DNA of 8,459 bases from an uncultured Oscillospiraceae bacterium. Lineage in GTDB: Bacteria; Bacillota; Clostridia; Oscillospirales; Acutalibacteraceae. Positions within the stretch are counted from its first letter, which is position 1. The number at the start of each line of letters is the position of its first letter. The position numbers and the translations under genes were made by a program. The notes beneath the pieces were generated by a model. The model was not told the origin of the DNA. It saw only the letters and a program-made list of their open reading frames with translations, and did not search any database. Where the stretch lies: the NCBI GenBank assembly GCA_902495835.1, contig CABUYS010000057.1, positions 1 to 8,459 of the forward strand, read 5' to 3'. This document shows, piece by piece, positions 1 to 6,055 of this stretch.

Positions 1-708
1 AGAACTGTTGAAACGATTTCGGAAGATGAAAAATACCTTGATAAAAAATCCTCCGAAATACTTGAAAGCGTGCGTTTAAAAGATGGGTACGATTCTAAAA
101 AAATTAAGAAACTGCCCTTTTGCTTAAAAAGCCGATTGGCGGTAAAAATTATTAAAGAAAGCAGCGACAAACCCCCCGAAAAAAAATACGTGGATTTGAT
201 TTGTAAAATTATGGATAACGGCGGAGCGGTGACTCTTTCAAACACAATAGATTTGATATGCAAAAATGATGTGTTGAAAATTTGCAAAAAAAATGAAAAA
301 AAAAGCGTTGAGAAAGTAAAATGGGAATATCCACTCAAAGATTTTAATAACTTGACAGAGAAAGAAACAAATATCATAATTAAAGTTATACCTTTTTCGG
401 AATATTCAAATACCGACATTAAAATAAATAAAAAAAATGTTTTTGATTTAGATAAATTATCGCCGAACTGTTTGATAAGAAACCGACGCTCAGGCGATAG
501 GTTTACTTTTCCGTTTAGAAAGGTTACAAAGAGTGTAAAAAAACTTATGAACGAGCTTAAAATAGCCGAAAATTTAAGAGATAAAATCGCTATGATAGCT
601 TGTGGAAACGAGGTAATATGGATAGATGGAGTGGGAACATCCGCAAAATATTTGATAGATGAAAATACCGAAAAAATTGCAATAATATACAAAGAAAGGA
701 TTAGATAA
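1..708 (+). CDS. tilS: tRNA(Ile)-lysidine synthase, C-terminal part (5' end outside window)
   Basis: TilS uses ATP and lysine to turn the wobble C34 of the AUA-reading tRNA-Ile into lysidine, in the cytoplasm. The frame is open from the first base, giving 235 visible codons. The N-terminal PP-loop ATPase domain (SGGxDS) therefore lies upstream, and the GTG at 70 is internal. Visible parts are the middle helical region (SEDEKYLD near the start, typical of the TilS substrate-binding domain) and the C-terminal TilS_C domain, recognised by NRRSGDRF (codons about 161-168), KKLMNELKIAENLRDKIAMI and EVIWIDGVGTS. The assignment is reinforced by position: tilS-hpt-ftsH is a conserved order in Firmicutes and Actinobacteria. 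The stop is one base before the hpt start, so translation is probably coupled. The end looks intact, with no frameshift. The middle region is lysine-rich and poorly conserved, as is usual for TilS. Confidence 0.93.
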   Translation, partial: RTVETISEDEKYLDKKSSEILESVRLKDGYDSKKIKKLPFCLKSRLAVKIIKESSDKPPEKKYVDLICKIMDNGGAVTLSNTIDLICKNDVLKICKKNEKKSVEKVKWEYPLKDFNNLTEKETNIIIKVIPFSEYSNTDIKINKKNVFDLDKLSPNCLIRNRRSGDRFTFPFRKVTKSVKKLMNELKIAENLRDKIAMIACGNEVIWIDGVGTSAKYLIDENTEKIAIIYKERIR

Positions 709-709
709 T

Positions 710-1240
710 ATGGATTTTATAAAAAAAGTTCTTTTTAGTAGAGAAGAACTGTCAGACACCGCAAAAAGACTCGGAAAACAAATCAGTGAAGACTACAAGG
801 ATAAGAATTTGCTGCTTGTAAGTTTGCTTAAAGGTTCGGTTTTGTTTATGGCAGACCTTATGCGTGAAATAACGCTTCCGTGTGCAATTGATTTTATGTC
901 TGTTTCGAGCTATACAGGGACCAAAAGCAGCGGAGGAAACGTAAATATTCTTAAAGATTTGAATATCGACATAAAAGGTTATGACGTTTTGATAGTCGAG
1001 GATATACTTGAGAGCGGATATACTCTCAAATGCGTTACTGAAATGTTTAAACTCCGCAATCCTGCGAGCATTAAAATATGTACTCTTCTGGATAAACCCA
1101 ATTGCCGTAAAACCGACATAGAAGCCGAGTATGTCGGACACAAAATTCCCGATGATTTTGTCGTGGGATACGGAATGGATTACAACGAAAAGTACAGAAA
1201 CTTGCCATTTATAGGTATTTTAAATCCCAAATATATATAA
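710..1240 (+). CDS. hpt: hypoxanthine phosphoribosyltransferase
   Basis: This purine-salvage enzyme joins hypoxanthine or guanine to PRPP, giving IMP or GMP; it is cytoplasmic. At 176 aa it has the normal bacterial length. Motifs in order: pyrophosphate loop LLKGS (39-43), flexible active-site loop SSYTG (66-70), PRPP loop VEDILESGYTL (96-106), purine-contact lysine in LLDKP (K129), and the C-terminal base and Mg site VVGYGMDYNEKYRNLP (151-166). The oddity is E101 in the PRPP loop: the family normally has Asp there (DTG or DSG), the residue proposed as general base in the human enzyme. Glu is conservative but uncommon. GAAAGG at 694-699, inside the end of tilS, is the ribosome binding site, about 10 nt before the ATG. 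In Bacillus subtilis the TilS and Hpt proteins are reported to form a complex that activates ftsH; the same order here makes that possible, but nothing in this sequence shows it. Confidence 0.96.
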   Translation: MDFIKKVLFSREELSDTAKRLGKQISEDYKDKNLLLVSLLKGSVLFMADLMREITLPCAIDFMSVSSYTGTKSSGGNVNILKDLNIDIKGYDVLIVEDILESGYTLKCVTEMFKLRNPASIKICTLLDKPNCRKTDIEAEYVGHKIPDDFVVGYGMDYNEKYRNLPFIGILNPKYI

Positions 1241-1264
1241 AATTAAAAGGAGTGAATTAAAAGT

Positions 1265-3139
1265 ATGGAAACCAAACGCAGCCCGTGGCGAAGCATGGCG
1301 GCATTTTTAGGTTTGCCTTTGCTTATAATTTTGATTTTTGTAATGATAAACGGTGCAATACCGTCTAAAACCTATAACTATTCGGAGATAGTAAATAAGT
1401 TTAAAAATCATCAGGTAGTCGAATATGACATGAATATCGGTACAGGAAACATGGAAATAAAGCTTAAAGACGGTAACGTAATTTACTATACTGCCCCAAG
1501 CGTTAACGTTATGTACACCGATATCAAAGATTACGTTGACGAATACAACAAGGAAAATCCCGACTCTCCCATGGTTTATAACCTTACCAAACCTACGGAC
1601 ACTTCGTGGATATTAAATGCCTTTATGTTTATAATACTTCCTGTTATAATTCTCGGCATTGCTGGATGGATATTTTTGCGTAAAATAAGCATAATAAGCG
1701 ATCCAAATCGTCAAATGAGTTTCGGAAAAGCAAAAATTAAAGATATGGCTAAAGAAAAGCACAAAGTGACTTTTGACGACGTAGCCGGAGCGGACGAAGA
1801 AAAAGCCGAACTTGCGGAAATAGTAGATTTTCTTAAAAACCCAAAAAAATATAACGAGTTGGGAGCACGCATTCCAAAAGGATTCTTGCTTGTAGGCCCT
1901 CCGGGTACAGGTAAAACTTTGCTTGCGCGTGCCGTTGCAGGAGAAGCAAAAGTTCCGTTTTTTTCGATGTCAGGTTCTGATTTTGTCGAAATGTTCGTAG
2001 GAGTCGGAGCTTCAAGAGTAAGAGACCTTTTTGAACAGGCAAAGAAAAATTCACCTTGCGTAATATTTATAGATGAAATCGACGCCGTAGGCCGCAAAAG
2101 AGGAGCAGGTTTAGGCGGAGGTCATGACGAAAAAGAACAAACCCTTAATCAGCTTTTGGTTGAGATGGATGGATTCGGTAAAAACGAAGGCGTAATAGTA
2201 ATCGCCGCAACAAACAGATTTGATATACTCGACCCTGCACTTGTTCGCCCGGGAAGATTCGACAGGCAGATTACCGTCGGATACCCCGATATGAAAGGCA
2301 GAGAAGAAATCTTAAAAGTTCATGCGAGAGGCAAACCGTTTGCACCTGATGTAAGCTTAAAAACCATTGCAAAAACAACAGCGGGATTTACCGGTGCGGA
2401 TTTGGAAAATCTGTTGAATGAATCTGCTATTTTAGCGGTAAGAAACGGCATTAAAGCCATAACCATGGAAGAAATCGAAGAATCGATAGCAAAAGTTTCT
2501 ATGGGGCCTGAAAAAAGGTCGAGAATATTGACCGACGAAGATAAAAAACATACTTCATATCATGAAGGCGGTCATGCACTTGCAACGTATTTTTGCAAAA
2601 CGCAGGATAAAGTTCATGAAATATCCATTATCCCCAGAGGAAACGCGGGCGGATATACGCTTTCTTTACCCGAAAAAGACGAAAGCTATATGTTCAAGAA
2701 CAAGATGTTAGAAAGAATAATAGTGCTTCTCGGAGGCATGGCAGCGGAAAAATTAATTTTCAACGACGTTTCAACAGGTGCTTCAAGCGATTTGCAAAGA
2801 GCTACTTCTGTTGCTCGTTCAATGGTTATGCGTTACGGTATGAGCGACGCTATAGGACCCGTTGTTTATGATTCGGGCGACGATGAGATATTTATAGGAA
2901 GAGATATGGGTCACGTAAAAAATTATTCTGAGACCACGGCTTCAAAAATCGATGAAGAAGTAAACAGAATAATTACAGACTGTTTTTCAAGGACAGAAAA
3001 AATATTATCAGACAATATTGAAAAGCTTCATGAAGTCGCAAGCTTTTTAATCGAAAACGAAAAAATGAATGAAGAACAGTTCTACAACATGATGGATGGA
3101 ATTTCGTCCGAAGATATTAATAAATTGCAGGAGGATTGA
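1265..3139 (+). CDS. ftsH: ATP-dependent zinc metalloprotease FtsH
   Basis: This is the membrane-anchored AAA+ protease that extracts and degrades misassembled membrane proteins and short-lived regulators, acting as a hexamer with its catalytic parts in the cytoplasm. At 624 aa it has normal length. Order: TM1 about 14-32, extracytoplasmic domain about 33-113, TM2 about 115-138, then AAA domain with Walker A GPPGTGKT (211-218), pore loop MFVG (243-246), Walker B VIFIDEID (266-273) and second region of homology around 315-333 with arginine fingers R328 and R331. The M41 peptidase follows with zinc motif HEGGH (H433, E434, H437) and third ligand D509 in SSDL. All catalytic residues are present. 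HEGGH is a minor variant of the more frequent HEAGH. AAAAGGAG at 1245-1252 is the ribosome binding site, spaced 12 nt from the ATG. It lies 24 nt after hpt and has no obvious promoter of its own, so it is probably in the tilS operon. Confidence 0.98.
   Translation: METKRSPWRSMAAFLGLPLLIILIFVMINGAIPSKTYNYSEIVNKFKNHQVVEYDMNIGTGNMEIKLKDGNVIYYTAPSVNVMYTDIKDYVDEYNKENPDSPMVYNLTKPTDTSWILNAFMFIILPVIILGIAGWIFLRKISIISDPNRQMSFGKAKIKDMAKEKHKVTFDDVAGADEEKAELAEIVDFLKNPKKYNELGARIPKGFLLVGPPGTGKTLLARAVAGEAKVPFFSMSGSDFVEMFVGVGASRVRDLFEQAKKNSPCVIFIDEIDAVGRKRGAGLGGGHDEKEQTLNQLLVEMDGFGKNEGVIVIAATNRFDILDPALVRPGRFDRQITVGYPDMKGREEILKVHARGKPFAPDVSLKTIAKTTAGFTGADLENLLNESAILAVRNGIKAITMEEIEESIAKVSMGPEKRSRILTDEDKKHTSYHEGGHALATYFCKTQDKVHEISIIPRGNAGGYTLSLPEKDESYMFKNKMLERIIVLLGGMAAEKLIFNDVSTGASSDLQRATSVARSMVMRYGMSDAIGPVVYDSGDDEIFIGRDMGHVKNYSETTASKIDEEVNRIITDCFSRTEKILSDNIEKLHEVASFLIENEKMNEEQFYNMMDGISSEDINKLQED
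3129..3134 (+). promoter_or_regulatory. ribosome binding site that fixes the htrA start
   Basis: AGGAGG lies within the last codons of ftsH, 10 nt before ATG 3145. The in-frame TTG at 3136 is only 1 nt after it and cannot be served by it, so ATG 3145 is the start. Confidence 0.88.
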
Positions 3140-3144
3140 TTTTT

Positions 3145-4482
3145 ATGCAGGATAATTCCGAAGAAAAAAAATCAGTCGATGAAGATGGTTATAATTATCC
3201 GAAAAAGGCAAATATACCTATAAAATTTTCCGATAACGTCGATAAAAAAGACGAGGATGAATTAGATTCGGAGAATGAAATAGAGGTACCCGATAATCAA
3301 AAAAATAACACGAAAACATTTTTGACCGTAGCTGTTGTTTTGCTGAGTATCTTGGTTGTAATGCTTGTGTCTTACATTATTTACACGGTAAAGGGAAGTT
3401 TTTCAGGGACGGGTGTAAACTCTTCTTCTCAAGGAAGCACTCAAGTTTCAAGCCATACTTCGGGAGAATCGGAAATAAAATTTGAAGAAAAACCTTCCGA
3501 TTCCCGTGAACTTTCCGCCGAAACGATATACGCAAATGTTTCGCCTTCGGTGGTAGGCGTTGTGGTGTATGATTCAAAGGCAGATATAATTTCAGACCCT
3601 GTAAGTGAAGGATCGGGAATAGTAATAAGCGAAAAAGGATATATTGTCACTAATTCCCATGTTGTGGGTAATTCAAAGCAAAATCACATAAAAATAGTGC
3701 TCAATACCAACGAAGAATTTTCGGGAAAAGTTATAGGTTACGACAGCAAAACCGATATAGCGGTTATAAAAGTCGATAAAACAGGTTTAAAACCGGTTGT
3801 ATTTGGAAATTCAGATGATGTTAAAGTCGGAGCTTCGGCTTTGGCTTTGGGTAACCCTTTGGGGCTCAATTTCGCAAGTTCTTTGACTCGTGGCATTATT
3901 TCGGCAATTAATCGTTGTTCATCGGGTTCCGCAAATAGTCTGGTTAAATACATACAAACCGACGCAGCGATAAACCCGGGAAATTCCGGTGGACCACTCA
4001 TAAATATGTACGGCCAAGTAATTGGTATAAACTCTTCAAAAATTGCCGTTGCACACTGCGAAGGAATGGGGTTTGCAATACCGAGCAATACAGTCAAAAC
4101 CATTGTGGATGACATCATCGACAAAGGATATGTTTCGGGAAGAGTGCGGCTTGGATTTATGGGTAAAATGATAAGTAATTTTCAAGCTCAAATGTATAAC
4201 GTTCCTATCGGAGTAATAGTTTCCGAAATAAGCAGCGACAGTAATCTCGGAGCGTCCGGGATTCAATCAGGTGATATAATCACAAAAATAAATAACGTTA
4301 ACGTCACAAGCATGGACGCTTTTTACGGTGAGCTTTACAGCCATAAACCGGGCGAGAGCATAAAACTTTCGATTTATCGTCCGTCCTCGAATCGTTTGAA
4401 CTCAACCACATTTGATACAAACGTCGTTCTTTTGGAAGACAAAGGAGAAACTCAAGAAACCGCAAAATCAGTTTTACGTTAA
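3145..4482 (+). CDS. htrA: membrane-anchored HtrA/DegP-type serine protease with PDZ domain
   Basis: This S1C-family protease degrades or refolds damaged proteins on the outer face of the membrane. From ATG 3145 it is 445 aa: a highly acidic and lysine-rich cytoplasmic tail (about 1-57), one transmembrane segment (about 60-81), a Ser/Gly/Thr linker (about 85-108), a trypsin-like domain (about 125-330) and one PDZ domain (about 335-432). The catalytic triad is complete: H172 in TNSHVV, D204 in TDIAV, S281 in GNSGGP. The substrate-loop motif GFAIPSN (309-315) is present. A short tail follows the PDZ domain. The only two cysteines I see are C258 (after IISAINR) and C305 (just before GMGFAIPSN), both in predicted regulatory loops outside the cell. 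It follows ftsH by 5 nt and is presumably co-transcribed, pairing two membrane proteases. Which HtrA paralogue (HtrA, HtrB or YyxA-like) it represents cannot be decided. Confidence 0.95.
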   Translation: MQDNSEEKKSVDEDGYNYPKKANIPIKFSDNVDKKDEDELDSENEIEVPDNQKNNTKTFLTVAVVLLSILVVMLVSYIIYTVKGSFSGTGVNSSSQGSTQVSSHTSGESEIKFEEKPSDSRELSAETIYANVSPSVVGVVVYDSKADIISDPVSEGSGIVISEKGYIVTNSHVVGNSKQNHIKIVLNTNEEFSGKVIGYDSKTDIAVIKVDKTGLKPVVFGNSDDVKVGASALALGNPLGLNFASSLTRGIISAINRCSSGSANSLVKYIQTDAAINPGNSGGPLINMYGQVIGINSSKIAVAHCEGMGFAIPSNTVKTIVDDIIDKGYVSGRVRLGFMGKMISNFQAQMYNVPIGVIVSEISSDSNLGASGIQSGDIITKINNVNVTSMDAFYGELYSHKPGESIKLSIYRPSSNRLNSTTFDTNVVLLEDKGETQETAKSVLR

Positions 4483-4484
4483 AA

Positions 4485-4518
4485 AAACACAAATCCACCC
4501 GTATAGCGGGTGGTGTTT
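4485..4518. terminator. GC-rich hairpin after htrA; IS-end hairpin and possible bidirectional terminator
   Basis: Arms CCACCCG (4495-4501) and CGGGTGG (4507-4513) close a 5-nt loop; flanking AAACA (4485-4489) and TGTTT (4514-4518) can extend it with a bulge. Read on the minus strand it is followed by a T-rich run ending in seven T (complement of 4481-4487), a good terminator for the decayed tnpA. Read on the plus strand it starts 2 nt after the htrA stop and is followed by TGTTTCCTTTT, a weaker terminator. I recall very similar hairpins at the 3' end of clostridial IS200-like elements, so it was probably brought in by the element. Confidence 0.7.
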
Positions 4519-4545
4519 CCTTTTCAGGCATAGCCCTCAATACTA

Positions 4546-4575
4546 CTGGCAAGCCATAATTGGCTTACTTGCCAG
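4546..4575. repeat. imperfect inverted repeat inside IS right end
   Basis: CTGGCAAG (4546-4553) pairs with CTTGCCAG (4568-4575); CC (4554-4555) and GG (4562-4563) continue the stem with a four-base bulge on one side and ATAATT as loop. No T-run follows, so it is not a terminator. It lies between the transposase stop and the terminal hairpin, where IS200/IS605 elements carry subterminal hairpins. Confidence 0.6.
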
Positions 4576-4601
4576 CCTAACAGCCATGCATTTGTTACTT
4601 A

Positions 4602-4816
4602 CTATCCTTTAAAAGGGTCTCTTGGATCAAATAAACTTAATTGATTACTCAATTTATCTAATTTTTTATGTATCTCTTTTACACATAATAACCTTTGCAC
4701 CAAAATTCTCAGTTTCTATATGAAAATTTCATGTTTACAAACCTATGAAATATCATTAAATTGTTTTTTCTTTAAAAATTTCCGGATTGCCGATTTAAAA
4801 TAAATTTTTGTATATA
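4602..4816 (-). pseudogene. tnpA: IS200-like transposase (TnpA) remnant, frameshifted and truncated
   Basis: Read on the minus strand, one frame gives RKNNLMIF (LMIF at 4748-4759), then KFSYRN, an in-frame TGA where the family usually has Arg, and EFWCKGYYV (4682-4708). These match the well-known C-terminal half of clostridial IS200-like TnpA, roughly LKGKSSLMIF, then YGNRxFWCRGYYV. A TAA follows, then KRYIKN with YIKN at 4661-4672, matching the YIxNQ motif that holds the catalytic tyrosine. Only three codons separate GYYV from YIKN, where about ten or more are normal, so there is a small internal deletion. A shift to another frame restores QLSLFDPRDPFKG and the stop at 4602-4604, the usual C-terminus. 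Weaker similarity (SAIRKFLK) continues to about 4816 in a third segment. The HUH domain is absent. With at least two frameshifts, two in-frame stops and a deletion, it cannot encode an active enzyme. The match rests on recall of the family, not on a search. Confidence 0.8.
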
Positions 4817-4884
4817 TTATATTTGTTACACCGCTTAAGCTTTACTGAATCACGCGGGTTTTCGCCTGGTTTTCTACACACAAC

Positions 4885-4921
4885 AAGGGCTATCGAGCAA
4901 ATCGACAGCCTTATTTTTTTG
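4885..4921 (+). terminator. rho-independent terminator, plus strand
   Basis: Arms 4885-4896 and 4902-4912 (AAGGGCTATCGA against TCGACAGCCTT) form a stem with one bulged G and one A/C mismatch around the loop GCAAA. The run TTATTTTTTT (4911-4920) follows. No plus-strand gene lies in the 400 bases before it except htrA, so it is probably the original end of the htrA operon, pushed downstream by the insertion at about 4483. It also insulates the next transcription unit. Confidence 0.8.
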
Positions 4922-4984
4922 TTAATTATATAATAAACGTGATTTTTAGAGTTGTATTTTTGTTATTAAAAACAAATTGTTAAT

Positions 4985-5013
4985 TTGTCGGTTTACGTTG
5001 AATAAAATATTAT
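4985..5013 (+). promoter_or_regulatory. probable sigma-A promoter for the GT8-Stealth operon
   Basis: TTGTCG (4985-4990) and TATTAT (5008-5013) are 17 nt apart, followed by a leader of about 40 nt before the ATG. It lies just after the terminator, as expected for the start of a new unit. The -35 box matches four of six consensus bases. A perfect TATAAT at 4929-4934 has no matching -35 box and is less likely. Confidence 0.6.
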
Positions 5014-5060
5014 GTAATATATTCATTGTTGACAATTTTAATTTGAGGAGACAATTAAAT

Positions 5061-6035
5061 ATGAAAAAATTTCATTTCAAAGGTTCAGAGTTAAAAATAA
5101 GCATTTCGATTTTGATTTTCACGGTTTTAGCAATATTCGGATTTCGAATGTTTAACAGCTATTCTGAAGTTAAAGGAGCGGAGCGAAGTATTCCAATTGC
5201 AATGGCTTTGGATGATGGCTACACATATCCGACCATAGTTGCGATAACGTCTGCGATGAAAAATGCAAACAAAAACACTCACTATGACTTTTACATAATG
5301 CATCCATCGGAGTTCGGCTCGGAAAACAAAGATAAAATTCTTTCGCTCCAAAAAAAGTACAAGCAGTGTAGTATAAAGCTGATAGACATGGGCAAAGAAT
5401 ACAGCAATGCAAACGACGTTGGTCACATTACGACTCCTGCATATTACAGATTATCACTTTCAAGTTTGCTGCCGAATCTTGACAAGATTATATGGTTAGA
5501 TGGAGATACGATTATTTTAAAAGACCTTCAGTCGATGTTTGACTTGGATGTAGAGGATTGTTACTACAGCGGATTTCTTGATGAGCATGCCGAAAAATTA
5601 GATACATTCGGAGTAGAATGCAAAAGGTATATTTGTTCGGGTGTTATGCTTGTAAATCTTAAAAAATTACGTCTAGACGATATGGTTTCAAAATTTAAAA
5701 ATTTCATAGAAGAAAATAATGATAAGCTTGTTCAGCATGACCAAACGGTTATAAATTATGTTTGCAGAGGAAAATTAGGAAAACTACCTCCAAAATTCGG
5801 AATGTTTAATTTGTACGGTACTGCAAAAGAGTGCAGAGCATACTCGGATAAATTAGATTTTGAAGATAAATATACTCCGGAAGAATTGGAAAAATCTTTT
5901 AAGGAACTTGTAATAATCCACTGTGTAATGAAGCCTTGGAAAAACCCTAATTATGCGTTTGGAAAAACTTGGTGGGATTACGCCAAAAAGACTGATTTTT
6001 ATCAGGAAATACTTGATAAATACCCTGTTTTTTAA
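5061..6035 (+). CDS. membrane-anchored GT8-family glycosyltransferase
   Basis: This is a retaining sugar transferase of CAZy family GT8 type, which moves a hexose, usually from a UDP-sugar. The start is ATG 5061: GAGGAG at 5045-5050 is 10 nt upstream, whereas the in-frame TTG at 4977 has no ribosome binding site and lies before the promoter. The protein is 324 aa. A lysine-bearing N-terminus is followed by one hydrophobic segment (about 13-30), then the catalytic domain begins at IPIAMALDDGYTYPTIVAI (44-62). Metal-binding DxD is at LDGD (146-149); further family motifs are SGVMLVNLKK (193-202), QHDQTVINYV (225-234) and HCVMKPWKNP (287-296), whose His and KPW normally contact the nucleotide diphosphate. 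All look intact. The positive-inside rule puts the catalytic domain outside the cytoplasm, which is unusual for GT8. It is probably an uncleaved anchor; cleavage after A40 is possible. It is the first gene of a two-gene unit, 20 nt before the Stealth gene. Donor and acceptor are unknown. Confidence 0.88.
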   Translation: MKKFHFKGSELKISISILIFTVLAIFGFRMFNSYSEVKGAERSIPIAMALDDGYTYPTIVAITSAMKNANKNTHYDFYIMHPSEFGSENKDKILSLQKKYKQCSIKLIDMGKEYSNANDVGHITTPAYYRLSLSSLLPNLDKIIWLDGDTIILKDLQSMFDLDVEDCYYSGFLDEHAEKLDTFGVECKRYICSGVMLVNLKKLRLDDMVSKFKNFIEENNDKLVQHDQTVINYVCRGKLGKLPPKFGMFNLYGTAKECRAYSDKLDFEDKYTPEELEKSFKELVIIHCVMKPWKNPNYAFGKTWWDYAKKTDFYQEILDKYPVF

Positions 6036-6055
6036 ATGAAAGGACGTGCTGAAAA

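Larger units (their letters stand above)
4483..4840 (-). mobile_element. decayed IS200/IS605-family element
   Basis: This gene-free stretch between htrA and the next terminator contains, on the minus strand, identifiable pieces of an IS200-like transposase (4602 to about 4816) followed by its 3' non-coding end with two strong hairpins (4546-4575 and 4485-4518). The right end appears to abut the htrA stop at about 4483. The left end cannot be seen: the N-terminal half of the transposase, including the HUH histidines, is missing. The boundary near 4840 is a guess. No target duplication is expected, because this family transposes by single-strand peel-and-paste. No TnpB gene is present. Confidence 0.75.

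Noticed and set aside
70..708. tilS starting at GTG 70
   Set aside because: The frame is open back to base 1 and the upstream residues continue the TilS middle domain, so GTG 70 is an internal valine codon.
1711..2097. Minus-strand open frames opposite ftsH, hpt, htrA and the GT genes
   Set aside because: They are antisense shadows of strongly conserved coding sequence with no ribosome binding sites or known motifs.
4304..4552. Minus-strand 82-aa open frame
   Set aside because: It is a shadow of htrA extended into the IS right end; no recognisable protein and no ribosome binding site.
4412..4612. Plus-strand 66-aa open frame across the htrA end
   Set aside because: It overlaps htrA in another frame, has no ribosome binding site, and its second half crosses the IS hairpins.
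4929..4934. Perfect TATAAT as promoter for the GT8 gene
   Set aside because: The base stretch 17 nt upstream is inside the terminator stem and has no -35 likeness; the pair at 4985/5008 is better.
5029..5034. Perfect TTGACA just before the GT8 gene as a -35 box
   Set aside because: A matching -10 box would fall on or after the ribosome binding site, leaving no leader; no TATAAT-like sequence is there.
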